64,000 nt of DNA, taken from Lasioglossum baleicum. Taxonomy: Eukaryota; Arthropoda; Insecta; Hymenoptera; Halictidae. The stretch spans positions 5,606,786-5,670,785 of the forward strand of contig NC_134929.1 of the NCBI RefSeq assembly GCF_051020765.1. Direction: 5' to 3'. The notes beneath the pieces were generated by a model that worked only from the letters and a program-made list of their open reading frames with translations, was not told the DNA's origin and did not search any database. This document shows, piece after piece, positions 23,145-35,738 of this stretch; the first letter of the stretch is position 1; every line of letters starts with the position of its first letter. Position numbers and translations under genes: made by a program.

Positions 23145-25881
23145 CAGGGTGTCCCAAAATTCGTGAAAATTCCGAAAGGGGGTGGTCCCTGAGACCATTC
23201 TAAGAGACATTTTCCTTTGCACCAATGTCAACTGCGGCTTTGTTTAGGAGTTATTAACGAAAAACACGGACCAATCAGAGCGCGTCCTGGCCCGCCGCGC
23301 CGCGCCGCGCCGGCAAGCGAGTGTCGGTGGTACGCCGTGACATCGCAACGAACAAGAGTTTCTCGATAATGTGAATCCTCTCCGATTTCGATGAGCTTTG
23401 GATACGTTGTCCAGACCATGATTCTGAACAACATTTCTCTTTAGACTTTTTGGCGATCGGCTTTAGTTTACGAGATAATCGTAAAAAAAGAGAAGAAGCA
23501 GAAACTGATTGAATTAAAAACTCACGTATTCAGCCGTAAATCCATTTGCTGCTTCGAAATGTGTGTCACTGGGTCACTCGGTGACGAACTGCACAGATGT
23601 CTTCAGGTATACGGCAGTACCGAAAGTCAAGGGACGTACGGCCAGGTCGACGAACTGCACAGCCGGTGGTAGAAGGCCTAAGGGATGCGCGGTCAAGTCG
23701 ACGATCCAGAATTTCACTTTCACTTTCGAATCGATAAATAATTCGTATGTTTATTTCAAACAGATGCCTTGAAATTTTTCCACACTCACAATCACTGTTC
23801 ACATTTGTCAACACATAGTTATGCACTAATAATAATTGCCATATCCCTTGTACTGCTGCACAAATCACAACAATCAGGTAATGCAATCACTAGACTGCGG
23901 ATTTCATGCATTTGTAGCAAACATGAGTAGGTGCATTTTAATACAGTAGAGAGATTAAAATAATTTCAAAACACCAATGTATTATTTTCAAATTCTTAAA
24001 ATGATCACAGTAAGAATCAAATATCTGTCTGGCTCCTGTCCCTTGTAATAGCGGCAGCCAACATTCATTTTGCATAAAGATTCGCAGTCTAGTGATTAGT
24101 TTAAATATCACAGTCAAAAAACAGCTAATACATAGCAACCGTTAGCTTTGAATTTACAAGTCTTTGGAGATGTTCTCTCTACCGCGGCTCGAACGACACT
24201 GATTTTCCGCAAGATTTTTCTAAAGAATTTAGGAAGGGCATTTAGAGTGTCGAAATTCGAAATGCACGCTGTAGCACGAGAACGACGGGACGGTTGGACG
24301 AAAAACAGGATACGAGAAGGACCGCTTTAAGACTTATGGCAATCACATGTTTAGGTTTTCCTGTAGATTGGTACGCAGAGTCGATGGGTAACCGTTCGAA
24401 AACGTCGTCTGTCCTTCTTTTAGAAAGTTTCTTAAGGAAGGTACAGGACAATAGGGATGCTACGCTGACCTGACATTTTTACCCCTTGCTGGGTAAAAGG
24501 ACGGATGACGTTTTCGAACAGTTACCCATCGACTCTACGTACCAACCTGCAGGAAAAACTAAACATGTGTTTGCCACAAAGCTTACAGCGGTCCTTCTCG
24601 CATTCTGTTTTTCGTCTAACCGTCCCGTCGTTCTCGTGCTACAGCGTGCATTTCGAATTTCGACACTCTAAATGCCCTTCCTAAATTCTTTAGAAAAATC
24701 TTGAGGAAAATCAGCGTCGTTCGAGCCGCGGTAGAGAGAACATCTCCAAAGACTTGTCAATTCAAAACTAACGGTTGCTATTAGCTGTGTTTTTGATATT
24801 GATATGCAAAATTAATGTTGGCTGCCGCTATTACAAGGGACAGGAGCCAGACAGATATTTGATTCGCACTGTGATCATTTTAAGAAGTTGAAAATAATAC
24901 TATGGTGCTTTGAAATTATTTTAATCTCTCTACTGTATTAAAATGCACCTACTCGTGTTTGCTACAAATGCATGAAATCCGCATTCTAGTGATTGCATTA
25001 CCTAATTGTTGTGATTTGTGCAGCAGTACAAGGGATATGGCAATTATTATTAGTGCATAACTATGTGTTGACAAATGTGAACAGTGATTGTGAGTGTGGA
25101 AAAATTTCAAGGCATCTGTGTGAAATAAACATACGAATTATTTATCGATCCGAAAGTGAAAGTTAAATTCTGGATCGTCGACTTGACCGCGCATCCCTTA
25201 GGCCTTCTACCACCGGCTGTGCAGCTCGTCGACCTGGCCGTACGTCCCTTGGCTTTCGGTACTGCCGTGTACCTGAAGACATATGTGCAGTTCGTCACCG
25301 AGTGACCCAGTGACACACATTTCGAAGCAGCAAATGGATTTACGGCTGAATACGTGAGTTTTTAATTCAATCAGTTTCTGCTTCTTCTCTTTTTTTACGA
25401 TTATCTCGTAAACTAAAGCCGATCGCCAAAAAGTCTAAAGAGAAATGTTGTTCAGAATCATGGTCTTGACAACGTATCCAAAGCTCATCGAAATCGGAGA
25501 GGAGATAGTTCAGATAGTACATCGATCGATTTACAATTACAACTTACTTATCTCGTAAACTAAAGCCGATCGCCAAAAAGTCTAAAGAGAAATGTAGTTC
25601 AGAATCATGGTCTTGACAACATATCCGAAGCTCATCAAAATCGGAGAGGGTTCACATTATCGAGAAACTCTTGTTCGTTGCGATGTCGCGGCGTACCACC
25701 GACACTCGCTTGCCGGCGCGGCGTGGCGCGCCGGGCCAGGGCGCGCTCTGATTGGTCCGTGTTTTTCGTTAATAACTCCTAAACAAAGCCGCAGTTGACA
25801 TTGGTGCAAAGGAAAATGTCTCTTAGAATGGTCTCAGGAACCAACCCCTTTCGGGATTTTCACGAATTTTGGGACACCCTG
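23145..25881. mobile_element. Palindromic element B (2737 bp), CAGGGTGTCCC ends
   Basis: It begins CAGGGTGTCCCAAAATTCG and ends with the reverse complement, flanked by TATA on both sides (23141-23144, 25882-25885). The arms are about 1.3 kb and meet near 24460. The right arm has an extra duplicated tract of about 120 bases near 25480-25610 (CGTAAACTAAAGCCGATCGC repeated). No frame inside has a recognisable domain. It shares end type and target with the element at 4001-4724. Confidence 0.88.
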
Positions 25882-25884
25882 TAT

Positions 25885-26595
25885 AATAATACATGGGTAC
25901 CCCGTCCGAATAATAAAAATATCGCCGATTGCAAATGGGTTTTTAGCATTAAAATGGATGAGAAAGGTAATCCATGCAAATATAAAGCGAGATTGGTTGC
26001 AAGAGGTTTTAGTCAACAATATTTGTTAGACTACAATGAGACTTTAGCGCCAGCAGCTCGTATTGCAACCTTTCGAATGCTCGTAGCCTTTGCAAATCAA
26101 CATAATTTATTAATTCACCAAATGGACGTTAAAACAGCCTTTTTAATTGGTCTACTGAAAGAGGAGATTCATATGCGTGTACCAGAAGGTATTCAAGCGC
26201 AAGTAAGTCAAGTATGCAAATTAAAGAAAGCATTATATGGCTTAAAACAATCTGCCAGGTGCTAGATCCAACTTTTTGAAGTGACTCTTCAAAACCATAG
26301 TTTTCAAAACTCTTCTGTAGATCGCTGTTTATATTTCCTTGACAGGAATCATATTTGTAAAAATATATATGTCAGTTTGTACGTTGACGATCTTTTAATA
26401 GTAACGTACGATAGAAGCACATTGAAAAACTTTAAAGATTATTTAAAGAACATATTTTCAATGACAGATATGAACGAAATGAGATTATTCTTAGGAATAA
26501 ATGTTGAAAGAAAAGATGATATAATCACTCTAGATCAAAGCATCTATTTACAAAATGTTTTAAACAAGTACAAAATAAGTGACTGTGAAGCGGCC
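25885..26595 (+). pseudogene. Copia reverse transcriptase
   Basis: The first frame gives WVPRPNNKNIADCKWVF, KARLVARGFSQQ, MDVKTAFLIG and YGLKQSARC, then stops at 26265. After a short gap the reverse transcriptase continues with LYVDDLLIV and FSMTDMNEMRLFLGI. The copy is broken by a stop, and then by element C at 26596. Confidence 0.92.
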
Positions 26596-28491
26596 CCTAG
26601 ACGTTCAATAATATTGTCAATGCAGATTTACAATAATATTGAAGCTCCCGTGAATACGCTTCAATATGATCTCGTCAATCTAGCTATCAATACGGCGACT
26701 GCGCATTGTGACGCATTTGTTACGACGCGACGCACACTGGTCCACGCGCTCGATCCAGCTGTTCATTTGGTAAAAAAGCAACTTGCCCAAATCGATGTTT
26801 ATTGAATGTATATTGCTTCCTAAATGTCCATGACATTCGAAAACGATAAAATTAATGAGATTTATTGAAAATTGTGATTATAACAAGCATTTAAAAATCA
26901 ACATTTTATGAATCCTATTTGCCACCGAAAAAATTACCTCTTTTCTTATTGATACCCTGGAAAATCTATATTATGTACTATATTATGTGTCCATTTTTGT
27001 TGCAAATGAATAGTATTTGTCTGTATTTAGAGCATATCTCTTGAATTAAGATTTAATATTTATAATTTATTGAAATATAACACACAATGCCCAATGAACT
27101 AAATAGAATCTTCAAAGTTTTCAATCTTTGGTGAAGGATATCTTTCGAGTCCCCCATTTAAAGCGTATGTGTAGCCTGAATTGCGGCCGAACCTCTGGCA
27201 TTTTGATGATCCAGTCGAACAATTATCATAATATTGAAAGATGTTGAAGAAAAAAATAATGCCAATAATGATTTGTCAATATAATATAGTATAATGTCAA
27301 TTGTTATTGTTTTTTATACAATAAAAATTATATTTTTGTTTTTTATAATTAATATGTGGCGGCCTTGGCGCTGCCCTACGCCGCGCCGCTGTCGCCTTAG
27401 AAAACTCCTGATTTCCCTTCCTATTGTTCTTCGTTCTGCGTGGGCCTGGTCAGTCCTGTTACACATCTGGCGACCAGATCCACGCAGGCCTAATCCTCGC
27501 CTGTGTCTTTCCCAGGTTTCGCTAGGGCCGGTTCAAGGTTTATGGTCAGGCCCTGGCAAACCTCTCCCGTTTATATGACATCCTTTCCTCATTGCCTTTT
27601 TCCGCTCTTTCCGTTTTTCTAGCACCCTCTGCGATTGCTTCTTTCCGCATGTCCTTACCTGATCCTTCTCTCCTCATGGGTCTTGCCATACCTTCCTCTC
27701 CTTACTTTCCTCCCACTATTCCGTTTCCTCCTCTCCTTCATCTTTTTATCTTTTTCCAGGGGAGTTTTCTAAGGGTGACAGTACACTTACTACGGAGTCT
27801 TCGACGAGACAACATCTCTCTAGCGTTCTTTTCCGCACTGTACTTGTGCTTCAATAAATGAGAGTTGAGTGAATATTTAGTGGTACCTACTGATTCCAAC
27901 AACCATCATTCCTCAAATATTATGTTTTTCGCACAGTTTTAAATAAAATATTTTTAATTATGTTTATAAAATCCATTACTTCAAAATGATTGATTATTGT
28001 GTTTATTTAAAACCTGAACCTGATTTATCAGACACTTCCGATAACCTGAGAAAAAAATGTTTCAAACAAAACTTAATCAACATTCAGCAGTCTACAAATT
28101 TCAATCGAAAAAATTAAAAAGGAAATTTTTAATGCATAAATAATTAGTCACCTTGAATTTTTAAAAGTCAATATATGTATTTTTGACTTCATAATATTGT
28201 AGCTGATATCAAAACGAATCCAACGACCTAAATTACTATACATACCTTTAAATTTTCAAATAGTGCTAAAATATTAATGAACAGCTAGATCGAGCGCGTG
28301 GACCAGTGTGCGACGCGACGTGGCGATTTTCAAATTAAAGGTTTACTTTTTAAAATGAATATGTATCTATCAATATGCTTCAACATATTGATCAATGCGT
28401 TTGAACTCCTTCTAAACGGTTAATATGCTCTTTCAATGCGCCTCGTCAATATTATTGATGGCCGTATTGACAATGTTATTGAACGTCTAGG
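26596..28491. mobile_element. DNA transposon C (1.9 kb) in Copia reverse transcriptase
   Basis: The ends CCTAGACGTTCAATAATATT are inverted at 28491. The flanks read GGCC on both sides, a possible 4-bp duplication, though GGCC is itself palindromic so the borders could shift by a few bases. Internal parts of the ends (for example CTGGTCCACGCGCTCGATC, about 26740) are also inverted at about 28290. No transposase was recognised. Confidence 0.8.
27355..27902 (+). mobile_element. LTR-like GC-rich block inside element C
   Basis: A 548-base block begins TGTGGCGGCCTTGG, ends GATTCCAACA and contains an AATAAA signal about 50 bases before its end. Those are LTR features, but no target duplication was seen. 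Composition differs sharply from the AT-rich flanks. Confidence 0.3.
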
Positions 28492-28495
28492 GGCC

Positions 28496-28660
28496 GTTTA
28501 ATAGTATAAGTACTCCATTGCCTGCAAAGTTAGATTACACTGCCTTAGATTCGAACGAGTATTTTGATACGCCATGCAGAAACCTTATTGGCTGCTTAAT
28601 GTATGCCATGTTATGCACGCGACCTGATTTATATTTTGCTGTGAATTTGCTTAGCAGATA
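28496..28660 (+). pseudogene. Copia pol between reverse transcriptase and RNase H
   Basis: The peptide includes LIGCLMYAMLCTRPDLYFAV, a hallmark of Copia polyproteins, and continues across element D into 29388. One reading frame is kept up to AGCAGATA, where element D inserted. Confidence 0.85.
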
Positions 28661-29379
28661 GTCGCCAGATGAGGGGAGTCACGGTGAAATGATGTACCCC
28701 CTCTCTGATGACCAGGGTAATATGTGACACGTTGCGCGTGCGCGATGGGGACGCAACAATGACATGACATTTCGCAGGTTTTAGGTTATTGCCGCGTAAA
28801 ATTCACCCATTTACTTATTTTACATACTATGTAATTATTGATCCCTTTATGTCTATGTTGTGAGTTGTATTTCTTTAAAATGTAACGTTACAAATAAAAC
28901 ATAATTTGTCAATTTATCGTGTAGAAGAAAAATGAGTGAATTTATTATCCCAGTCTCTTTTGTGCAACTATTTCAAAGGAGCGTATGAGAGTTAACAGTG
29001 TTAAAATATATTATGATTTATTGATTTTATTGAAATGTAACTCAGTACTACATACATACAGATTTCAAGATTTTTTCAATGTACATATAGTAAGCATTCA
29101 TACTTCGCTTCACGACTGAAACTCCCACATGTTACAATTAATTTTATTTATAATAAAGAAAATTTACAGTCTCTATTTAGAACGACCCACATGATTCATA
29201 TGTAAATACATAATAGGTACGATACGATACGCGGCAATAACCTAAAACCTGCGAAATGTCAGTCGTTGTTGCATCTCCATCGCGCACGCGCAACGTATCA
29301 CATATTACTCTGGTCATCAGAGAGGGGGTACCTTGTATTCCCCTCGAGTGACGGTTCGGTCACTCTCTGGCGACACTGA
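28661..29379. mobile_element. hAT-type element D (719 bp)
   Basis: The flanks AGCAGATA (28653-28660 and 29380-29387) are a perfect 8-bp duplication. The right end reads CTCTCTGGCGACACTG; the left starts GTCGCCAGAT and seems to have lost CACT-type end bases. The arms share tracts with element E at 57448-59353 (CGCGATGGGGACGCAACAAT, GGTTATTGCCGC). No coding sequence is present. Confidence 0.88.
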
Positions 29380-29387
29380 GCAGATAT

Positions 29388-29871
29388 CGAAATAAGAATA
29401 ATAAGGAACTCTATGGCAGAATCTAAAGAAAGTCTTAAGATATATGTGAAAGGATCGTTGAAATACCGTTTAATTTACAAAAGAAACGATTACAAAATCA
29501 TATTGACTGGTTACGTAGATTCTGATTAGGCAGGCAATGAAATCGACAGAAAGAGTACGACGGGATATATTTTTAAAATGTTTGAAATAAATACAATCTG
29601 TTAGAATACAAAGAAACAGAACTCAGTTGCAACTTCCTCAACTGAAGCTGAATATATGGCATTATATGAAGGGATTAAAGAAGCTTGCTGGCTAAAATCC
29701 TTGTTATCGAGCATAAAAATAGATATAAAGGAACCAATAACTATTTTCGAGGATAATAATGGTTGCATAGCTATAGGAAATAATCCAACAGATCATAAGC
29801 GATCGAAACAAATCGACGTTAAGGATGTTCGGGAGGTATATAAAAACGCAACAAAATTTTTGAAAATTTGA
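29388..29871 (+). pseudogene. Copia RNase H
   Basis: Contains GYVDSD, RKSTTGYIF and SVATSSTEAEYMALYEGIKE, the classic Copia RNase H blocks, and ends near HKRSKQIDVKD. Two in-frame stops (one right after GYVDSD) show that it is dead. Confidence 0.92.
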
Positions 29872-30212
29872 CAAGATACTTCACTTTTTGTAACTGTTAC
29901 AAAACGTCAAATTTATCGTGTTGTCTCTCGCTGAATATAGCTACAGAGGGTACAGTATTCGCAAAAGTTTAATGCAAAATATAGTCATGAATGGCTTTCA
30001 TTGCCAATATTAATGGATTCGAATTTCTTGTACATTTGTCTCCCATTCTACCTCCAGAACATCCTTAAGTATCATTTTCCACGAGAAAAAATTGAACAAA
30101 AAGTAATATAAGAACAATAACTAATACTGAAATATATATGTATGTACCTACAGGTGCACAAGTGGGAGACAGCTTCACGAAGTCAATACCAACAGCCAAG
30201 TTCCACGAACAC

Positions 30213-30724
30213 GGATCTACGAATACGAATCCGTGTATTTATACTGCACGTTCGAGTCCAACAACTGAGCCGCTATTGTTTTTGACACGGATGCGTATTC
30301 ACTGTTCACGGATCCATATTCACGGATCCTTAAATTCGTACTTCCATACACGGTTCACGTACCACGCGTACACGCTTAGACCATATATGGGTTTATAAAC
30401 CTATAGACACGGCACAGATAATTTTCCACGAGGCAAAGATGAAGTAAAGTGTGTCGCACATTTTCAGAAGAAAAGCCGTACGATGATCGACAGTGCCTAC
30501 GCTTGGTGGTGATAAGGGAGTGAGGGGGATCAGCGGGTGCGCCGCGCGCCGTGTACACAGTATGTATACGCAAAGAATGGACGGGATAATTTCAAAGAAT
30601 TTGTAATTTTATCATGAAGTAATCAATATAGTCCAGTCAATGAATGCTCGTTAGGGGGGGTCTAGACGGAAATGGAAGGAACACAATTTTTAATTTCGGG
30701 ACTTTGTTTGGACTAGTTAGGAAG
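30213..30724. other. Sequence after Copia, no LTR or gene recognised
   Basis: A tract near 30210-30330 repeats short motifs such as CACGGAT and ACGAATACG in both orientations. The expected Copia 3' LTR could not be identified. Confidence 0.4.
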
Positions 30725-30726
30725 TA

Positions 30727-31890
30727 CAGTAAATGTTCTATAAACGCGAAAATCTTTCAACGATAAATGCGAAAAAAATATCCCCTCCAAACTAATACAC
30801 TGACTCGGCTCGGTATATCGGTGTGAATCACTACAAACGCGACGCGGAGAGTCGCAGTCGTCGGCAGAGTTCAAACGCGCCCGTGAGTCATCATAACGTT
30901 ACACCACAGTCAAACTTCTTCATTTTCTATGATTCTGTTATGGGATTTTCACTACCTTATTTATGGCATTTTTCTGATTAGAATGATACCAAACACGATA
31001 TAATTTAAGCAGAATTTAGTGGTTTAATTGACGTTGAAAGTGTCGAGCGCAAGGAAGGACAGCGTATGTGAAAGAAAGAGACGCAGAGTCGCAGCGCGCC
31101 GGCACAGTTCAAACGCCCGTGAGTCATCATAACGTTACACCAACAGTCAAACTTCTTCATTTCCGATGATTCTGTTATGGGATTTTCACTACCTTATTTC
31201 TGGCATTTTTCTGATTAAAATGATACCAAACACGATATAATTTGAAAGAATTTAGTGGTTTAATTGACGGTACGTACATATGAAGTGACTTTAGAACATG
31301 AAAAAGAAAGAGAAATTGCGATCTCGACGCTATGCAAAGATTAAAAAACGAGAAAAATTACTTTATAAAATATGCTGAACTGTTTTATATTTTTATTATT
31401 TAACGTTCGGTTTCGCAAATATAAAGACGCGATGAACTATGACCGATCATGTCGCAAAACCGAACACCGTGTCAAGTCACGCGCGTCGCTCGCTCCATTA
31501 CAATTTTTTTATAAGAAACAAAATTAAATAAATCTTAAATAAATCTTAAGTACATTACTTAAAATAGTTAAAAAACTACAAAAAGTGTGTCTTTTCCTGA
31601 CGGATGCAAACGCTCCGATTCGATAGTTTTCCTTCGATGGTATTAAACTGTAGAGGTTTAAATGACGATGGACGTTTCGGGCGCAAGGAAGGATAGCGCG
31701 TATAGAAAAGAAAGAGACGCGGAGAGTCGAAGTCGCCGGCACAGTTCAAAGGCCCGCGCGTGGTCTCGCTTTACACGCGCTGTCCTTCTCTACGTTCGGC
31801 TCGGCCTTTGAAGCTCGAAAAAAGTAGGACCACGATCGAAAAACGCGAAGAAATCCCCCCGATGCGTTCGCGTTTATAGAACATTTACTG
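30727..31890. mobile_element. Mariner-like non-autonomous element J1
   Basis: The ends CAGTAAATGTTCTATAAACG are inverted, and TA flanks both sides, as in Tc1/mariner elements. The interior is built of repeated modules, for example GATACCAAACACGATATAAT and GTGAGTCATCATAACGTTAC, each present twice. It has no transposase. Confidence 0.85.
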
Positions 31891-31933
31891 TAAACATAAT
31901 AAAAGTCCCTACTCCTAGGAGGTAAGCGGTGTA

Positions 31934-33012
31934 TGGGGGGGCACGTAGAAGGTCCCCTTTTTCGGTTTTCCGCTTATAACTCGGAAACTATGCGTCCTAA
32001 CGATAAGGCCATTCTATACAAAATTAAAGCTGACGAAATGTGCCATAAGATTGACTGCATTCAGTTTTTCGCTATCTCGCATAGTTTCCGAGATATCCGC
32101 GCTCAAAGTTCATTAATTGTGAAAAAGAAGAGCCTTATTTGACTAGCTAACTTTTCAGCACAATTAGTGAACTTTGAGCGCGGATATACCTCGGAAACTA
32201 AGCGAGATAGCGTAAAACTGAATCGAATCAATCTTGTGGCAGATTTTGTCAGCTTTAATTTTGTATAGAATGGTCTTATCGCTAGGACACATAGTTTCCG
32301 AGGTATAAGCGGAAAACCGAAAAGGGAGACCTTCTACGTGCATTTGAAGTTGAAATTGAAAAATTAAAGTTGAATTTGAGAAATTGATGTTGAAACTGAA
32401 AAAGTGAATTTGAAATTGAAAAATTGATATTGACAAAGAAAAATTAAAGTTGAAATTGAAAACTTAAAGTTGAAATTGAAGTTGAAAATGATGTTTTGAA
32501 ATTGAAGATAAAATCGAAAAATTGAGGTTGAAATTGGAAAATTTAAGTTGAAATTGAGAAATTGATGTTGAAACTGAAATATTGAAGTTGGAATTGGAAA
32601 ATTGATGTTGGAATTGAAGTTGAAATTGATGTTGAAACTGAAAAATGGAAGTGGAAATTGAAAAAGTGAAGTTGAAATTGAAGTGAAATTTGAAAAATTG
32701 ATGTTGAAATTGAAGTTGAAATTGAGAAATTGATGTTGAACCTCAAAAATGGGAGTGGAAACTGAAAAAGTGAAGTTGAAATTGGAGTGTTGAAATTGAA
32801 GCAAAAACACCAACTCGAACAAATAATACCAAAGTGAACTTTGAGCGCGGATATCTCGGAAACTATTCGAGATAGCGAAAAACTGAATCCAATCAATCTT
32901 GTGGCACATTTTATCAGCTTCAATTTTGTATAGATTGGTCTTATCGCTAGGACGCATAGTTTCCGAGATATAAGCGGAAAACCGAAAAAGGGGACCTTCT
33001 ACGTGCCCCCCT
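31934..33012. mobile_element. Palindromic element M with an internal minisatellite
   Basis: The ends GGGGCACGTAGAAGGTCCCC are inverted at 33012. Three copies of a module of about 175 bases (TTATAACTCGGAAACTATGC and relatives) lie at about 31945-32110 (plus), 32165-32340 (minus) and 32832-33000 (minus). The last two flank a minisatellite. No coding function is visible. Confidence 0.8.
32340..32815. repeat. TTGAAA-type minisatellite
   Basis: About 475 bases of degenerate 6- and 12-base units such as GAAGTTGAAATTGAAAAATT. On the minus strand they give long open frames of F, N, Q, I and S. The open frames are a by-product of the period being a multiple of three. Confidence 0.9.
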
Positions 33013-33204
33013 GCACCCCGTTCACCTCCTCGGAGTGGGAGATTACAATCATTAAGGGAAGAAATAATATTCAATTTAGTTTCTATTTCTTGCAATCGAT
33101 GTAGACAATTTATATGTAAACAGTTATAGGTTTTGCGATGCGTCGGTCTACCGTGTCAGCCATTTTGAAATTATCTAAAGACTTATCTTGTGAGTCACAC
33201 TTTA

Positions 33205-34388
33205 CAGTAAATTCTCTATAAACGCGAAAATCTTTCAACGATAAACGCGAAAAAAATATCCCCTCCAAATTAATACACTGACTCGGCTCGGTATATCGGT
33301 GTGAACCACTACAAACGCGACGCGGAGAGTCGCAGTCGTTGGCACAGTTCAAACGCGCCCGTGAGTCATCATAACGTTACACCACAGTCAAACTTCTTCA
33401 TTTTCCATGATTCTGTTATGGGATTTTCACAACCTTATTTCTGGCATTTTTCTGATTAGAATGATACCAAACACGATATAATTTAAGCAGAATTTAGTGG
33501 TTTAATTGACGAGAAAGTGTCGAGCGCAAGGAAGGACAGCGTATGTGAAAGAAAGAGACGCAGAGTCGCAGCGCGCCGGCACAGTTCAAACGCCCGTGAG
33601 TCATCATAACGTTACACCAACAGTCAAACTTCTTCATTTTCCATGATTCTGTTATGGGACTTTCACTACCTTATTTTTGGCATTTTTCTGATTAAAATGA
33701 TACCAAACACGATATAATTTGAACAGAATTTAGTGGTTTAATTGACGGTATGTACATATGAAGTGACTTTAGAACATAAGAGTATGTATAGCGAGTGAAA
33801 AAGAAAGAGAAATTGCGATCTCGACGCTAGGCAAAGATTAAAAAACGAGAAAAATTACTTTATAAAATATGCTGAACTGTTTTATATTTTTATTATTTAA
33901 CGTTCGGTTTCGCAAATATAAAGACGCGATGAACTATGACCGATCATGTCGCAAAACCGAACACCGTGTCAAGTCACGCGCGTCGCTCGCTCCATTACAA
34001 TTTTTTGATAAGAAACAAAATTAAGTAAATCTTAAATAAATCTTAAGTACATTACTTAAAACAGTTGAAAAACTACAAAAAGTGTGCCTTTTCCTGACGG
34101 ATGCAAACGCTCCAATTCGATAGGTTTCCTTCAATGGTATTTAAACTGTAGAGGTTTAAATGACGATGGACGTTTCGGGCGCAAGGAAGGATAGCGCGTA
34201 TAGAAAAGAAAGAGACGCGGAGAGTCGCAGTCGCCAGCACAGTTCAAAGGCCCGCGCGTTGTCTCGCTTTACACGCGCTGTCCTTCTCTACGTTCGGCTC
34301 GGCCTTTGAAGCTCGAAAAAAGTAGGACCACGATCGAAAAACGCGAAGAAATCCCCCCGATGCGTTCGCGTTTATAGAGAATTTACTG
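33205..34388. mobile_element. Mariner-like non-autonomous element J2
   Basis: Second copy of J1 with ends CAGTAAATTCTCTATAAACG and TA flanks (33203-33204, 34389-34390). It is close to J1 in order of modules. A stretch of 45 bases separates it from J3, which starts head to tail. Confidence 0.88.
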
Positions 34389-34592
34389 TACCACGGTCTG
34401 TGCCTCACTGAACTCTCGGCTTTCCTATACACATACAGTAAATTCTCTATAAACGCGAACGCATCGGGGGGATTTCTTCGCGTTTTTCGATCGTGGTCCT
34501 ACTTTTTTCGAGCTTCAAAGGCCGAGCCGAACGTAGAGAAGGACAGCGCGGGTAAAGCGAGACCACACGCGGGCCTTTGAACTGTGCCGGCG

Positions 34593-34631
34593 CACAGTGG
34601 TCCCTTTCAGCGATTTAGCTGGCCAAAAGTC
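34593..34631 (+). promoter_or_regulatory. Left Transib end resembling a 23-spacer recombination signal
   Basis: Heptamer CACAGTG is followed by exactly 23 bases and then CCAAAAGTC, a weak match to the RSS nonamer ACAAAAACC (shared CAAAA core). This would be the transposase binding and cutting site. Confidence 0.6.
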
Positions 34632-35098
34632 GATTTCAAAAATTTGACCTAAAGTGTGAAATTTTTGGTGCTTGCTATAGTTTAATATATGAGGGACAAT
34701 GTACTAATATTTTTTTTATCATTCAGGCACCCATGAAGTGCTGTACTTCATCGAAAGTTAAAGATTTTCGTAGTACGTGTCTTGCTGCTAAAATTCGATG
34801 AGACAGTTTTTATATGTTTCAAGTAAGTTGTACACATTTCTTTCCAGTATAAAAGTTTTGCAAGTAAGTATGGACTATACTTTCAACAATTTTGTATCTT
34901 TTTATTGCATATCTTATGGTAATTATTTACATTTCAACACGATTAGTATGTAAATAAGATTTGTTACGATTGGAACACTTTATGAGTAATTATGTCGTAT
35001 ATCAGGTTGCGTCCGAGAATTTTTTTAAACGCGGTTGTAATTGTCAAAGGTTTGGGCTTACAGCAAAACAAAAAAAAGTTGCACGAGTTTGCACCTTT

Positions 35099-35185
35099 TT
35101 AACTTCCCGATTTTATAGGGAAGTTATTGTAATGACCCCGAAAATCGAAAATCGATTTTTTAGCAGATCTTCACGTTTCATGGTC
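35099..35185 (+). repeat. 87-bp dispersed repeat, copy 1
   Basis: Starts TTAACTTCCCGATTTTATAG and ends TTTCATGGTC. An apparently identical copy lies in the LIN54 pseudogene at 50491-50577. Here it leads into the GT microsatellite and the Helitron helicase fragment, so it may belong to a Helitron. Confidence 0.85.
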
Positions 35186-35228
35186 ATTGCAGTCATTTTA
35201 GACTATTTTCAGCAAAATGTTCGTATGT

Positions 35229-35325
<97 letters not shown>

Positions 35326-35326
35326 T
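35229..35326. repeat. GT/GC dinucleotide microsatellite
   Basis: A run of GTGT is followed by GTGCGTGC repeats, about 98 bases. It produces a long Cys-Val and Arg-Ala open frame that is not a gene. Confidence 0.95.
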
Positions 35327-35738
35327 ATGTCTGTTTCTATGCGATCAAATTTTTCGTTAACGTTTTCTAAAAAAGTAACAACGCGATCAGAATGATGAAT
35401 GATGCAATCGATGTGCCCCGTCGTAACTTAGAGCTGATTAGATTTTGGTCCATATTGGTCAAGTAGTTTTTTAGATTTTTAGTTTTTTTCGAAAGGAGTT
35501 GATTCTACAATGCAATTTATACGCGAGAACGTAAAGTTTCCATCGAAGAAACAAACGTAATTACACAAAAATTTTTTTTTTCATTTTTTTTAAATTTAAA
35601 AAAATTTTTTTAACTAAAAAAAAAAATTTTTTTTTTTTCCTTACGCTAATGTTTCCGCTTACAATAATCGAAAATTATCCCAATGCAAGAGTGAGTTAAT
35701 CATCTCTACTCCCGAGAATACAGTTTCAAAGAATATCG

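Larger units (their letters stand above)
21746..30212 (+). mobile_element. Copia pol copy broken up by nested DNA transposons
   Basis: Pieces of one Ty1/Copia pol gene lie in order: 21746-21819 (ends AIKDEIDSLI), 25885-26595, 28496-28660, 29388-29871 and 30150-30212 (YVPTGAQVGDSFTKSIPTAK, the usual C-terminus). The gaps are exactly the insertions at 21820-25881, 26596-28491 and 28661-29379. Gag, protease and integrase are absent and no LTR was recognised on either side. Confidence 0.9.

Noticed and set aside
27292..27861. Two open frames (27294-27578, 27592-27861) as genes
   Set aside because: They fall in the GC-rich LTR-like block, have no domains and are pyrimidine-driven.
30138..30573. 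Open frames after the Copia C-terminus as a new gene
   Set aside because: The first is the Copia end read into repeat sequence; the other is antisense without motifs.
32364..33095. 243-codon open frame rich in Phe, Asn, Ile and Ser
   Set aside because: It follows the 6-base period of the minisatellite in element M; the period keeps any frame open.
35229..35326. Long open frame of Cys-Val and Arg-Ala repeats
   Set aside because: It is the translation of a GT/GC microsatellite and has no domain.
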